Positions 8,971 through 18,742 of a stretch of DNA of 64,000 nucleotides are shown here, piece by piece. A program made the translations under genes and the position numbers. Source of the stretch: Bosea sp. (in: a-proteobacteria) (GTDB taxonomy: Bacteria; Pseudomonadota; Alphaproteobacteria; Rhizobiales; Beijerinckiaceae); assembly GCA_023910605.1 (NCBI GenBank), contig JAAVVV010000001.1, positions 2,904,698 through 2,968,697 of the forward strand, in the 5' to 3' direction. How positions within the stretch are numbered: position 1 is the first letter of the stretch; each line of letters starts with the position of its first letter. The notes below the pieces were generated by a model, which saw only the letters and a program-made list of their open reading frames with translations, did no database searches and was not told the DNA's origin.

Positions 8971-9010
8971 GTGTCACGCCATAGTCATCGAACTGTCGTC
9001 ACAGGTTCAT
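8971..9010 (+). promoter_or_regulatory. Pho-box-like array (four 11-bp-phased half-sites)
   Basis: Half-sites GTGTCAC (8971), TAGTCAT (8982), CTGTCGT (8993) and GGTTCAT (9004) repeat with an exact 11-bp period and 4-bp spacers. This is the geometry of the PhoB site, whose consensus half-site is CTGTCAT. It ends 47 bp before the importer ATPase start. It predicts induction by phosphate starvation. Confidence 0.65.
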
Positions 9011-9057
9011 GACCCCGGCGCATCCGGGCCCCGAAACGCCTGAGTATCGGGGTGCGC

Positions 9058-10203
9058 ATGTCCGGCATTGTCCTTCAAGACATCCACAAGTCGTTCGGGA
9101 CGACAAACGTGCTGCGCGGCGTCTCCGTCAGCGTCGCTCCAGGCGAGTTCCTGTCACTGGTGGGACCGTCGGGCTGCGGCAAGACGACCCTGATGCGGAT
9201 CATAGCGGGGCTGGAAGCGGTCGGCGCCGGCTCGGTGGAGATCGGCGGTCGCCAGGTGACGGGGCTGCGCGCTGCTGACCGCGACGTGGCGATGGTGTTC
9301 CAGAATTATGCGCTCTACCCGCACCTGACCGTGCGCCAGAACATCGGCGTGCCGCTGATCATGCGGCGGCTCAGTGCGGCGGAGCGCATCCCGCTCATGG
9401 GCGGCCTGCTGCCGGGCGTGGCTGACAAGCGACGCATGATCGAAGCGGACGTTGCCGCGGCGGCGGAGATGCTCGGCATCGGCAAGCTGCTTGCGCGCAA
9501 GCCGGCGCAACTCTCGGGCGGCCAGAGACAGCGCGTGGCGCTCGGCCGCGCCATTGTTCGGCGCCCGAAGGCCTTCCTGATGGACGAACCCCTGTCCAAC
9601 CTTGATGCCGCGCTTCGGGTCACGACCCGTTCCGAGATCGTGGCGCTGCATCGCCGTGTCGGGGCTTCAACCGTCTACGTCACCCACGACCAGTCGGAGG
9701 CCATGACCATGTCGGACCGCGTGGCCGTGATGATGGAGGGACAAATCCTCCAGATCGGCTCGCCCGAGGAGATCTACGCCGATCCTGCGGATCTGCGCGT
9801 GGCGCGCTTCATTGGCTCACCCTCGATCAACGTGCTGGCGGCCGAACTCGACGTTCACGGCCATGCCATGGCAGGCGGCGTGGCGCTCGGCCTGATGACA
9901 CGGCTGCCGGGGTCCGGCCCCGTCCTGCTCGCCGTGCGTCCCGAGGATCTGTCGCTTGCGCCCTCAGGCATCGCCGCGCGCGTGACACACCTCGAATATC
10001 TCGGCGAGAGCCTGCTGGTCCATGCGCTCGTGCGGGAAAGCGACGAAGCGGTGGTATGCCGGCTTGCGCCCGAGATGCGGCGGCGGGTTGCCCGCGGCGA
10101 GATGGTGCATCTGAGGCCCGATCCCGCGAAGGCAATGCTGTTCGACGGCGATGGCCGGCGGCTTGCCTCCCATGCCCGGGAACGGGAACATGCCCATGGC
10201 TGA
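9058..10203 (+). CDS. ABC importer ATP-binding protein (UgpC/MalK type)
   Basis: This 381-residue ATPase energises the importer encoded by the next three genes. It has Walker A GPSGCGKTT, the Q-loop in VFQNYALYP, signature [14 protein letters not shown], Walker [13 protein letters not shown] and switch His in VTHDQ. A C-terminal TOBE/OB-like regulatory domain follows from about residue 240, typical of the CUT1 carbohydrate/glycerophosphate class. An insertion of about 15 residues (ERIPLMGGLLPGVADKRR) lies between the Q-loop and the signature, longer than in standard MalK. ATG 9058 follows GGGGTG closely; an in-frame GTG at 9052 is also possible. Context (Pho box, phosphoesterase) suggests a phosphorylated substrate. 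Confidence 0.9.
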   Translation: MSGIVLQDIHKSFGTTNVLRGVSVSVAPGEFLSLVGPSGCGKTTLMRIIAGLEAVGAGSVEIGGRQVTGLRAADRDVAMVFQNYALYPHLTVRQNIGVPLIMRRLSAAERIPLMGGLLPGVADKRRMIEADVAAAAEMLGIGKLLARKPAQLSGGQRQRVALGRAIVRRPKAFLMDEPLSNLDAALRVTTRSEIVALHRRVGASTVYVTHDQSEAMTMSDRVAVMMEGQILQIGSPEEIYADPADLRVARFIGSPSINVLAAELDVHGHAMAGGVALGLMTRLPGSGPVLLAVRPEDLSLAPSGIAARVTHLEYLGESLLVHALVRESDEAVVCRLAPEMRRRVARGEMVHLRPDPAKAMLFDGDGRRLASHAREREHAHG

Positions 10204-11131
10204 CGCAGCGATCCAGAGCCAGCCCATGTCGGCAGCGACGCTTGTGCGAACGCCTGCCTTGCGTGGCGACGCTGGCGTGGCCTGGCTTCTGGCGGCGCCC
10301 GCCATTCTCGCTTACCTCGCCATGATACTGCTGCCGCTGCTCGCGGTGCTGGCCCTGGCCTTCACCGATTACGAGTTCGGCGCGCGCAGCTTCCGCTGGA
10401 TCGGATTCGCCAATTTCGCGGACATGGCAAGCGATCGCACCTTCGCCGCCTCCATCCGCAATACCGTGGTATACTGCCTCTTCGTCGCCCCGCTATCGAT
10501 CGGCATCGCGCTCGGGCTGGCGGTGCTGATCGAAGCAGGCGCGCGCGGACGGGCTTTCTGGCGGGCGGTGTTCTTCCTGCCGGTGGTTTCGTTGACGGTC
10601 GCGATGGCGACAGCCTGGCAGTATCTGCTGCATCCGAGCATCGGGCCGCTCAACGCGCTGCTGCGCATGATCGGTGCCGGCGCGCCCAACTGGCTCGGCT
10701 CGTCCGACTGGGTGATCGTCTCGCTCGGCTTCATCGGCGTGTGGGAGAATGTCGGCTTCAACCTCGTGCTGTTCCTGGCGGGTCTGACCGCCATCCCGCG
10801 CGAACTTTACGCGGCCTCCGAGATCGACGGCGCCCGCAGCGGCTGGTCCAAGTTCTGGCTGGTGACCTGGCCGATGCTCGGGCCGACGATGCTCTTCGTC
10901 ATCATCATCACCATGACCCGCTCGATACGCGTCTTCGACACCGTGCAGACGCTGACGCAAGGCGGGCCGAACCACGCCTCCGAGGTGCTGCTGCGCACGA
11001 TCTATCAGGAGGGCTTCCACTACTTCAAATTCGGCTACTCGGCCGCCATCACGCTCGTCTTCCTCGCAATCGTGCTGGGACTGATGCTCATCCAGACCCG
11101 GTTTATCGACCGGCGCGTGCATTACGGGTGA
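10196..11131 (+). CDS. ABC importer inner-membrane permease (CUT1, UgpA/MalF type)
   Basis: This permease of about 311 residues has six predicted membrane segments, beginning with WLLAAPAILAYLAMILLP. The cytoplasmic EAA-type loop (ASEIDGARSGWSKFW) that docks to the ATPase is present. The start at ATG 10196 overlaps the ATPase stop by 8 bp; ATG 10190 is an alternative two codons upstream. It pairs with the next gene to form the transmembrane channel. Confidence 0.88.
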   Translation: MADAAIQSQPMSAATLVRTPALRGDAGVAWLLAAPAILAYLAMILLPLLAVLALAFTDYEFGARSFRWIGFANFADMASDRTFAASIRNTVVYCLFVAPLSIGIALGLAVLIEAGARGRAFWRAVFFLPVVSLTVAMATAWQYLLHPSIGPLNALLRMIGAGAPNWLGSSDWVIVSLGFIGVWENVGFNLVLFLAGLTAIPRELYAASEIDGARSGWSKFWLVTWPMLGPTMLFVIIITMTRSIRVFDTVQTLTQGGPNHASEVLLRTIYQEGFHYFKFGYSAAITLVFLAIVLGLMLIQTRFIDRRVHYG

Positions 11132-11135
11132 CGTG

Positions 11136-11972
11136 ATGGAGAGCCACCGCCCGCTGATCAAGGATCTCCCCCGCCTCGCGCTCCTCAGCCTTGCCGCGTT
11201 CGTGGTCCTTGCGCCTTACATCTGGATGATCGCGGTTTCGGTGAAGCCGCAGGACGAAGTCTTCAAGGCCTCGCTGTCGCTCATTCCAGATAATTGGGCG
11301 CTGGTAGAGAATTACGGCAAGGTCCTGAAGACGGTTCCCGTCTGGACCTTCATCTTCAACGGACTGACTGTCTGCTTCGGAATCCTGTTCTTTCAGATCC
11401 TTTTTGCGGTGCCTGCGGCCTATGCGCTGGCGAAGCTGAACTTTCCTGGCCGGGAGGCGGTTTTCGGCTTCGTCATGCTGGGTCTGCTCGTGCCTTATCA
11501 GACGACGGCGCTGCCGCTTTATCTCGGCATTCACCACCTTGGGCTGCTCAACAGCTACACCGCCCTGATCGCACCATTCACCTGCTCGGTTTTCGCCATC
11601 TTCCTTTTCCGGCAGTTCTTCCGCGCCATCCCGGACGATCTGATCAATGCCGCCCGCATCGACGGAATGGGCGAGTTCTCCATCGTCTGGCGCGTGATCG
11701 TGCCCAATGCGCTGCCGGCGGCGACCGCCTTCGCCATCTTCTCGGTGGTCGCGCACTGGAATGACCTGTTCTGGCCGTTGATCGTCATCCAGAAGGGCGA
11801 CCTCTACACGCCCGCCATGGGCATCCTCGCCTTCCGCTCCGTCGAGGCGGGTGATGACTACGGAGCGCTGATGGCCGCAGCCGTGCTGGTAACCGCGCCG
11901 CTCGTGCTGGCGTTCCTGTTCGCACAACGCCGCTTCATCGAAGGCATCACCATGACCGGGCTCAAGGGCTGA
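11136..11972 (+). CDS. ABC importer inner-membrane permease (CUT1, UgpE/MalG type)
   Basis: The second permease (278 residues) shows the typical MalG-like N-terminal helix (LALLSLAAFVVLAPYIWMIA) and the EAA loop NAARIDGMGEFSIVW. It starts 4 bp after the stop of the first permease; a GTG one codon upstream is possible. The C-terminus (RRFIEGITMTGLKG) is the conserved end of this permease class, RxFxxGxxxGAVKG-like. Confidence 0.88.
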   Translation: MESHRPLIKDLPRLALLSLAAFVVLAPYIWMIAVSVKPQDEVFKASLSLIPDNWALVENYGKVLKTVPVWTFIFNGLTVCFGILFFQILFAVPAAYALAKLNFPGREAVFGFVMLGLLVPYQTTALPLYLGIHHLGLLNSYTALIAPFTCSVFAIFLFRQFFRAIPDDLINAARIDGMGEFSIVWRVIVPNALPAATAFAIFSVVAHWNDLFWPLIVIQKGDLYTPAMGILAFRSVEAGDDYGALMAAAVLVTAPLVLAFLFAQRRFIEGITMTGLKG

Positions 11973-12002
11973 GCGCCGGCATTCACGCCAGGGAGAACCT
12001 CC

Positions 12003-13298
12003 ATGACCAAACCAGCCTCCATGACCCGCCGCCAGGGTCTCGCCTTGATGGGCGGCGCGTCAGCCGCGGTGTTCATGCCGTCCATCGTCCGCGCGCAGAC
12101 GGTCGACATCCAGGTGCATTACTCGATGCCGGCTATCTTCAAGGAGGCGCAGGACGCGGTGATGGCGGCCTTCACCGCCAAGCATCCCGAGGTCAAGGCG
12201 ACCTATGTCAACCCGACACCGACCTATGAGGATGGCGCGCAGCTCCTGCTGCGCAACGCAGCGACCAACTCCATGCCGGAAGTGTCCTTCCAGGGCCTCA
12301 ACCGGCTCCGCATGTTCGCCGAGCGTGGCGTCGCCGTCGATCTCGCTCCGCTGCTGGCCAAGGAGGGAGATCTCGCCAGGCTGGGCTACTCGCCAGCCAT
12401 TCTCGGCCTTGGTTTTCACGCCAAGGTGCAGTGCGGACTGCCCTTCGCGACCTCCAATCCGATCAGCTACTACAACGCGACCCTGCTGAGGCGCGCCGGC
12501 CTCGACCCGGCCAAGTTTCCGACCAGCTGGGATCAGGTCATCGCTGACGCGCGGAAGGTCCGTGCCCTCGGCGACGGCAATGACGGCATGTTCTTCCGCT
12601 GGCCAGGCGATGACTGGATGTTCTCGGCGCTGCTCTACGGCCATGGCGGCCGCATGCTCAACGACGCTGAGACCGATGTTGCGTTCAACGGACCCGAGGG
12701 CCTCGCGGCGCTGCGGCTGCTCGACCGGATGGTCAAGGAGGGCGGCATGCCCAATTACGCCGGAACGGCGGACCTTCAGGCCTTCGCCGCCGGCAAGCTC
12801 GGCATGATGTTCCGCACCACCGCCCAGGTGCGCTCGATCGCCAGTTCGGTCGGCTCCAACTTCGAGCTTGGGACCACGGTCATGCCTGTCATCGACCCGG
12901 CGAGGGGCCGCCTGCCCACCGGCGGCGCGGGCGCCATGATCACCACGAAGGATCCTCGCAAACTCGAGGCCGCCTGGAAATTCGTCAAATTCGCGACCTC
13001 GGCCGAGGGCACGACGCTGATGGTCAAAAACACAGGCTACGTGCCATGCAACCAGCTGGCGATCGACGATCCAAGCTATCTGGGCGAGTTCTACAAGGCC
13101 AACCCGCTCTTCCAGGCCGCTACCCGGCAGGTTCACCTGATGGTGCCCTGGTATGCCTTCCCCGGCCAGAACTCCGTTCGCGTCACGCAGGTCATGGTCG
13201 ACAACATCTCGCGCATCGCCGAGCAGAAGGCCACGCCGGAGCAGGTGCTCGCCGACATGGCGACCGAAGTGCGTCGCCTCATCCCGCGCCAGGGCTGA
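12003..13298 (+). CDS. ABC importer periplasmic substrate-binding protein
   Basis: This is a family-1 extracellular solute-binding protein of 431 residues. Its N-terminus (MTRRQGLALMGGASAAVFMPSIVRAQ) looks like a Tat-type signal with a twin Arg. The mature part has the two-lobe pattern of UgpB/MalE-class proteins, including PNYAGTADLQAFAAGKLGM and a terminal NQLAIDDPSY region. The ligand cannot be read. Its placement after the permeases and before a phosphoesterase, behind a Pho box, makes a phosphodiester or sugar-phosphate-like ligand plausible. RBS AGGGAGA precedes the ATG. Confidence 0.88.
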   Translation: MTKPASMTRRQGLALMGGASAAVFMPSIVRAQTVDIQVHYSMPAIFKEAQDAVMAAFTAKHPEVKATYVNPTPTYEDGAQLLLRNAATNSMPEVSFQGLNRLRMFAERGVAVDLAPLLAKEGDLARLGYSPAILGLGFHAKVQCGLPFATSNPISYYNATLLRRAGLDPAKFPTSWDQVIADARKVRALGDGNDGMFFRWPGDDWMFSALLYGHGGRMLNDAETDVAFNGPEGLAALRLLDRMVKEGGMPNYAGTADLQAFAAGKLGMMFRTTAQVRSIASSVGSNFELGTTVMPVIDPARGRLPTGGAGAMITTKDPRKLEAAWKFVKFATSAEGTTLMVKNTGYVPCNQLAIDDPSYLGEFYKANPLFQAATRQVHLMVPWYAFPGQNSVRVTQVMVDNISRIAEQKATPEQVLADMATEVRRLIPRQG

Positions 13299-13370
13299 GA
13301 CCCGTCTTCAACCCCGTCGCTTCGGGCGCTCGCAGTCGCGGGCGCCCGTAATCTTCATCACGGACTGAAC

Positions 13371-14213
13371 ATGATCACCCGCATCGCCCAGATTTCCGAC
13401 ACGCATCTTTCACCTGCAAAGCCCTGGTTCCGCAGCAATTTCGATCTCGTGGCGGACCATCTCCGGGCCCACGCTCCGGACATGGTCATCAACACCGGCG
13501 ACCTGGCGCTAGATGGCGCGGACCAGGAGGCTGACCTTGAGGAAGCCCGCGCTGCCCATGCCGGCCTTGGGCTCGAATGCCGTGCCATCCCCGGCAACCA
13601 TGACGTGGGTGACCATCTAGACGTGGCGCGCCGCCAGCCGGTCAATGCGGAGCGGCTGGCGCGCTATCGACGCATTGTCGGCCCCGACGCCTGGAGCTTC
13701 GACATCCCGGGCTGGCGACTGCTTGGCCTCAACGCCCTGACGCTGGGACTCGATCTAGACGACGGCCAGCAGGACACTTTGGTCAGGGACGCGGCAAGGT
13801 CCCTTGCGGGGCGGTCCCTCGCCATCTTCCTGCACAAGCCGCTGATGGATGTCAGCCATGAGGAGAGCCTGACAAGCAACAGATTCATGACGGCCGGCCC
13901 CAGGCGGCATCTGGCAGGCCTGCTCGGCGACGCGTCGCCCGCCCTGTTCTGCTGCGGACATGTGCATCAGTACCGCGACACCATCTCGGCTGGCAGCCGT
14001 CACCTGTGGGCGCCCGCGACGTCGTTCATGATCAGCGATCCGTGGCAACCCGGCTATGGCGCGAAGATGGTCGGCTACCTCTCCCACGAGTTCCACGCCG
14101 ACGGCTCGCATCGTCATGAGGTGGTGCCGGTGCGCGGCCTCATCCACCATGACCTCGTTTCCTTCCCGGAAGCCTATGGCGACGTGCGCGCCTGGGGCAC
14201 AGGCAACGCCTGA
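13371..14213 (+). CDS. Calcineurin-like metallophosphoesterase (phosphodiesterase-like)
   Basis: The 280-residue enzyme has all five metallophosphoesterase blocks in order: DTH (near residue 10), NTGDLA (near 42), PGNHDVGD (near 70), HKPL (near 148) and CGHVHQ (near 190). This layout matches GpdQ/CpdA-type phosphodiesterases with a binuclear metal centre. No signal peptide is visible, so it should act in the cytosol on imported substrate. It is the last gene of the importer operon, 72 bp after the binding protein. A GC-rich hairpin (CGGGCGC...GCGCCCG) in that gap may tune expression. It converges on the ugpC gene 17 bp away. Confidence 0.85.
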   Translation: MITRIAQISDTHLSPAKPWFRSNFDLVADHLRAHAPDMVINTGDLALDGADQEADLEEARAAHAGLGLECRAIPGNHDVGDHLDVARRQPVNAERLARYRRIVGPDAWSFDIPGWRLLGLNALTLGLDLDDGQQDTLVRDAARSLAGRSLAIFLHKPLMDVSHEESLTSNRFMTAGPRRHLAGLLGDASPALFCCGHVHQYRDTISAGSRHLWAPATSFMISDPWQPGYGAKMVGYLSHEFHADGSHRHEVVPVRGLIHHDLVSFPEAYGDVRAWGTGNA

Positions 14214-14230
14214 GCCTGCGTCGCCGCGCG

Positions 14231-15349
14231 TCATGCGGCCTCTTCGATCCTAACAACCGCATCTGCCTCAGCAATCCTCAGCCCCGTCACGGCGTCGAAC
14301 AGCTGCAGGTCCTGCGGGCTGACATCGATGCCGATCGCGGCGCCCGGGCGATAGGGATGGCGGCCGTCGACATGGATCACCAGGGGTTGACCTGCGATCT
14401 CGGCATGGATGTGCTGGCCCAGGCCAAGCTCTTCGGCGAAGTCGAACCGTGCCTTCATGCCCACGCCGGAGCTGGCGCCAAGCGGCCGGATCGTCAGCGC
14501 CTCGGCACGGATGCCTGCGGTGACGGGGCCGGGCTTCAAGGATGGATAGCGCATCGTGTCGACTGCGAGGCGCTGGCCGTCCGACAGGCTCACGGCCTCG
14601 CCATCGGCGCTGACCACGGCATCCAGCAGGTTCAGTCCAGGCGCGCCGATGAAGCTCGCGACGAAGACGCTTGCCGGGCGGTCATAGACATCCTTCGGCG
14701 CTCCAACCTGCTCGATCACGCCCTTGTTCATGATCACGAGCCGATCCGCCAATGTCATCGCCTCGACCTGGTCATGGGTCACGAAAACCGAGGTCGCCTT
14801 GAGGCGCTGGTGCAGCTTCCTGATCTCGATGCGCATCTGGACGCGCAGCTTGGCGTCGAGGTTGGACAGCGGCTCATCGAAGAGGAAGACTTTCGGCTCC
14901 TTGATCATGGCGCGCGCCATCGCCACGCGCTGCCGCTGGCCGCCCGAGAGCTGGCCGGGCTTGCGGTCGAGGAATTCGTCGAGCCCAACGGTCGTGGCGA
15001 CGGCCTTGACGCGCGCGAGCCGGGCCGCTTTCGGGACCCCGGCCACCTTCAGACCATAGCCTATGTTCTCCGCCACGCTCATGTGCGGATAGAGCGCGTA
15101 GTTCTGGAAGACCATGGCGCAGCCGCGCTCCCGCGGCTCACGCTCGTTGACCACCTCTCCGGCGATCGCGATCGTCCCATGGGAAATCTCCTCGAGCCCC
15201 GCGATCATGCGCAGCAATGTGGACTTGCCGCAGCCTGACGGGCCGAGGATGACCACGAACTCGCCATCCGCGATGGCGACGTCCACCCCGTGGACGACCT
15301 GGGTCTTGCCGTAGCTCTTGCTGACGTTCCGGATGTCGATGTGCGCCAT
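14231..15349 (-). CDS. ugpC: sn-Glycerol-3-phosphate-type ABC importer ATPase
   Basis: The 372-residue ATPase has Walker [10 protein letters not shown], signature [15 protein letters not shown] and Walker [13 protein letters not shown]. The switch region is [15 protein letters not shown], and a C-terminal TOBE domain follows. It is the last gene of a minus-strand operon whose order, binding protein then two permeases then ATPase, matches ugpBAEC. The close similarity of these CUT1 ATPases to MalK/MsmX means the symbol rests partly on the neighbouring ugpB-like gene. Confidence 0.85.
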   Translation of the reverse strand: MAHIDIRNVSKSYGKTQVVHGVDVAIADGEFVVILGPSGCGKSTLLRMIAGLEEISHGTIAIAGEVVNEREPRERGCAMVFQNYALYPHMSVAENIGYGLKVAGVPKAARLARVKAVATTVGLDEFLDRKPGQLSGGQRQRVAMARAMIKEPKVFLFDEPLSNLDAKLRVQMRIEIRKLHQRLKATSVFVTHDQVEAMTLADRLVIMNKGVIEQVGAPKDVYDRPASVFVASFIGAPGLNLLDAVVSADGEAVSLSDGQRLAVDTMRYPSLKPGPVTAGIRAEALTIRPLGASSGVGMKARFDFAEELGLGQHIHAEIAGQPLVIHVDGRHPYRPGAAIGIDVSPQDLQLFDAVTGLRIAEADAVVRIEEAA

Positions 15350-15359
15350 GGATAAGCTC

Positions 15360-16286
15360 CTACTTGTCTGTCTGGACGAGGCCGCGCACGAACCAGCGCT
15401 GCATGAAGATCACCGCGAGCAGCGGCGGCGTCATCACCATGAGCGTGCCCGCCATGGCGATGTGCCAGCGCGGCGGCTCGCCGAAGAGCGGGCCCGGCAC
15501 GATGCGCTGTAGCTGCATCACGGCCGTGCCGTAATTGGCGATGTCGGTGATGATGAGGAGCGGCCAGAGATACTGGTTCCAGGAATAGACGAACATGATG
15601 GTGGCGAGCGCGGCCATATTGGTCTTGGACAAGGGCAGCAGCACGTCCCAGAAGAAGCGCAAGGCGCCGGCGCCATCCATCTTCGCCGCTTCGGCCAACT
15701 CGTCCGGCACAGTGAGAAAGAACTGGCGGTAGAGGAACGTGCCTGTGGCGGTTGCGATCAAGGGCAGGATCAGGCCGGTATAGGAGTTCAGCATCGACCA
15801 TTCCGGCAAGCTGACCGTGATTCCTGCGAACATCGACAGCAGCGCGCTCAACCCGGTGGCGTCGAGCAGTTCCTGATAGGGCCGAAGCACATTGGCGGCG
15901 ACCGCGTAGGTGGGGACGATGCGGACCTCGAGCGGCAGCATCAGCGTGATGAAGATCAGCCAGAAGAACAGGCTGCGGAACCGGTAGTTGAAGTAGACGA
16001 TCGAATAGGCGGAGATGGCCGCGATGGCGATCTTGCCGGCCGTGACGCCGATGGCCACGATGAACGAGTTGAGCATCTTCGGCCCGAACCCGGACTGGTT
16101 CCAGGCGAGCGTGTAGTTCTCGACCATCTGGTTCCCCGGCCACAGCGGCATCGGCACCGTGTTCACCGTCCGGAAATCGTGGGTCGAGGCGACGAAGACG
16201 ATCCAGAGCGGCACCAGCAGCATCACGAGGCCGGTGAGCAGGATCAGGTGCGTCAGGACGTTGAGGATCGGGGTGCGTTCAACCAT
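15360..16286 (-). CDS. ugpE: sn-Glycerol-3-phosphate-type ABC importer permease
   Basis: The 308-residue permease has a first membrane segment [20 protein letters not shown] and the EAA loop [19 protein letters not shown]. Its C-terminal [12 protein letters not shown] is typical of UgpE. It lies 8 bp after the upstream permease and 10 bp before ugpC, so the operon is tightly coupled. Confidence 0.85.
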   Translation of the reverse strand: MVERTPILNVLTHLILLTGLVMLLVPLWIVFVASTHDFRTVNTVPMPLWPGNQMVENYTLAWNQSGFGPKMLNSFIVAIGVTAGKIAIAAISAYSIVYFNYRFRSLFFWLIFITLMLPLEVRIVPTYAVAANVLRPYQELLDATGLSALLSMFAGITVSLPEWSMLNSYTGLILPLIATATGTFLYRQFFLTVPDELAEAAKMDGAGALRFFWDVLLPLSKTNMAALATIMFVYSWNQYLWPLLIITDIANYGTAVMQLQRIVPGPLFGEPPRWHIAMAGTLMVMTPPLLAVIFMQRWFVRGLVQTDK

Positions 16287-16293
16287 GGCGACC

Positions 16294-17181
16294 TCAGCTG
16301 TAATGAACGCGGCGTTCGACGAACCTGAACTGTATGAAGGTCAGGCTGACGACGAGGAGCATGAGGACAAGCGACTGGGCAGCGGCGAGCGAGTAATCCT
16401 TGCCCTTGAAGCCGTCGGAATAGATCTTGTAGACCATCAGGTCGGTCGCACGGGCCGGGCCGCCGGCGGTCGTGATGTCGACGATGCCGAACGAATTGAC
16501 GAAGCTGTCGGTGAGGTTGATCACCACAAGGAAGAAGAAGGTCGGCGCCAGAAGCGGGAACTGGATGTCGGCCATCCGGCGCAGCACCCCTGACCCGTCC
16601 ATGGCGGCAGCCTCCGTCAGCGTGCGCGGGATGGATTGCAGCCCTGCCAGGAAGAAGATGAAGTTGTAGGCCACCATCGACCAGGCATTGGCCAAGGTGA
16701 TGAGGATGACCGCGTCAAGGCCGTCACGCGCCGGGTTCCATATCCCCGGGAACCAGTGGTTCAACGCGGATACGAAACCGGCATCGGGCGCGAATATGAA
16801 GCGGAAGGCCAGCCCGACTGCCGGAGCCGCGACGGCGTAGGGCCAGAAATAAAGGAAGCGGTAGGTCTTGTAGCCCGGAAGCTGCCGATCGACGAAGAGC
16901 GCGAGCAGAAGCGCCATGCCCATCGCCAGCGCCGTCGACGCCAGCGCGAAGGTGACCGAGATGCGCACCGAGTTCCAGTAGAGCGGATCGTCGAACACGG
17001 TCTTGAAGTTCTGCCAGCCGACCCACTGGTTCTCTCCGCCGAAAGGCGGCTCGAGCGTGAAGGACCAGTACAGCGCTTCGCCGGCCGGCCAGTAGAAGAA
17101 GGTGAAAACCAGGATGAGTTGCGGCGCGATCAGCAGCGCCGCCAGCCAGGTCCCGGCGAATGTCACGCGTTTTCCGGTCAT
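16294..17181 (-). CDS. ugpA: sn-Glycerol-3-phosphate-type ABC importer permease
   Basis: The 295-residue permease resembles UgpA: it has a WLAALLIAPQLILVFTFFYW first helix, SFTLEPPFGG..WVGWQNFKTVFDDPLYW in the first periplasmic loop, and the EAA loop LTEAAAMDGSGVLRRM. With UgpE it forms the membrane channel. It follows the binding-protein gene by about 90 bp. Confidence 0.87.
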   Translation of the reverse strand: MTGKRVTFAGTWLAALLIAPQLILVFTFFYWPAGEALYWSFTLEPPFGGENQWVGWQNFKTVFDDPLYWNSVRISVTFALASTALAMGMALLLALFVDRQLPGYKTYRFLYFWPYAVAAPAVGLAFRFIFAPDAGFVSALNHWFPGIWNPARDGLDAVILITLANAWSMVAYNFIFFLAGLQSIPRTLTEAAAMDGSGVLRRMADIQFPLLAPTFFFLVVINLTDSFVNSFGIVDITTAGGPARATDLMVYKIYSDGFKGKDYSLAAAQSLVLMLLVVSLTFIQFRFVERRVHYS

Positions 17182-17269
17182 GTTGGCGCCCCGGCGGCTC
17201 GATCGGCCGCATCCATCTTGAGGCGCGGCCGGGCGTGTTGCCCGACCGCGGGAGAGTTGGCCTTGCCGC

Positions 17270-18607
17270 TCAGGGCAGGGAGCGGCCGCGGAAGGTCTGC
17301 TCGAAGCGGCGCAGGATCTGGTTGGAGCGCGCCACCGCGTCGTTCAGGCCGACCTCGACCGTTTTCTGCCCGTTCATGATCGCCTCAAGCTCGGAGCGGA
17401 CCTCTGAACGGATCGAGGTGAAGTTGCCGAGCCTGATGCCGCGGGTGAACTCGGTCGGAGGGGTGTAGGTCAGCGACTGCATCGCCACCTCGCGGCCCTT
17501 GAAGCGCGGCTGCGCATAGAAGCCGTCATCAAGCATCTGGCGATAGGCCGGGACGGTGATCGGGATGTAGCCGGTGACGTTCGGCATCCACTTCACCTCG
17601 GCCGGGGTCAGCACGAAATCGAGGAAGGCGGCGGCGGCCTCGTATTCCTCCCTGGACTTGTTGGCCATGACCCAGAGCGAGGCGCCGCCCACCAGCGAAT
17701 TGTGGCGCGTGAAGCCTTCATAGATCGGGATCATCGCGACGCCCCAGTCGAGCCCGTCGCGAGCCGTCGCGCCGACGACGCCATGGTTGGCGATAGAGGA
17801 AACCATCGAGGCGCAGGAGCCGTCGGCGAAGGCCTGCACGATCGTCTTGCCGGTCTGCGCGGTCTGGACCCGGGCCAGCCCCTCGTCCTGCCACTTCTTC
17901 AGATTGGCGACATGGCGCGGGAACAGGCCCTTGTTGATGACCAGCTCTGCGCCAAGCCCGTCATAGCCATTGCCCATAGTGGCGATCGGCTGGTTGTGGA
18001 TGGCCGAGAGCTGCTCCATGTTCTGCCAGGTGTCCATGTCGAAACCGAGCGCGCAGGCGCTGCCGGCGGCCTTCAGAGCCCGCATGTCCTTCTCGTACTG
18101 CTCCCATGTGGCGGGGGCTTCGGTGCGCCCGATCCTGGCCCATTCCGCACGGTTCCAGTACATCACAGCGGTGGAGGAGTTGTAGGGGAAGGACCACATC
18201 TCGCCCTTCGAGGTGGCGTAGTACGACCGGATTCCTGGAAAATAGTCATTCCATTCGATCTTCATCTTGAAGTCTTTGGCGAACTGGACCGCGTTGTAGG
18301 TCGCCTGCGACAGCATGAAGTTGACGGTGCCTGCATCATAGATCTGCACGATGGTGGGATGCTGGCGGGCGCGGAAAGCGGCGATGGTGTTCTGCTCGGC
18401 CCGGTCATAGCCGCCCTGGCCCACGCACACCGCCTCGAATCGTGTCTGCGCCTCGTTGAAGCGCTTGCAGTGCTCGGCCATGATCTCGCCGAGCTGCCCG
18501 GTGAGCCCATACCAGTACTCGAACTTGATGCGTGGTGCCTGCGCCTGCGCCGCGCCGATCGTGGCCGCGAGCGCCAGCGATGCAATGCTCAATAAACGTG
18601 TTGCCAT
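17270..18607 (-). CDS. ugpB: sn-Glycerol-3-phosphate-type periplasmic binding protein
   Basis: This 445-residue extracellular solute-binding protein closely follows UgpB: signal peptide LLSIASLALAATIGAAQAQA, then FEYWYGLTGQLGEIM, VCVGQGGYD and PFNSSTAVMYWN-like (FPYNSSTAVMYWN) segments known from glycerol-3-phosphate binders. It should bind glycerol-3-phosphate or glycerophosphodiesters in the periplasm. ATG 18607 is used so the protein begins at the signal peptide. It diverges from the isomerase-like gene, and the intergenic region carries a Pho-box-like array, as expected for a ugp system. Confidence 0.87.
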   Translation of the reverse strand: MATRLLSIASLALAATIGAAQAQAPRIKFEYWYGLTGQLGEIMAEHCKRFNEAQTRFEAVCVGQGGYDRAEQNTIAAFRARQHPTIVQIYDAGTVNFMLSQATYNAVQFAKDFKMKIEWNDYFPGIRSYYATSKGEMWSFPYNSSTAVMYWNRAEWARIGRTEAPATWEQYEKDMRALKAAGSACALGFDMDTWQNMEQLSAIHNQPIATMGNGYDGLGAELVINKGLFPRHVANLKKWQDEGLARVQTAQTGKTIVQAFADGSCASMVSSIANHGVVGATARDGLDWGVAMIPIYEGFTRHNSLVGGASLWVMANKSREEYEAAAAFLDFVLTPAEVKWMPNVTGYIPITVPAYRQMLDDGFYAQPRFKGREVAMQSLTYTPPTEFTRGIRLGNFTSIRSEVRSELEAIMNGQKTVEVGLNDAVARSNQILRRFEQTFRGRSLP

Positions 18608-18742
18608 GGTGGACCCCTCATCTGCTTGCGGCATCTGCCGGCATGGCTCCCTAGGTCAGCGGAATGACAGGCATGTTGTGCTTTTGTGGCAGTTTGGATT
18701 CCGGTGCGCGGCCGCATGGCTGAAGGATGCGCTACGTGCTTG

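Noticed and set aside
13325..13350. GC hairpin between the binding protein and phosphoesterase considered as a terminator
   Set aside because: A stem can form, but no T-run follows and the genes are colinear, so termination is not supported.
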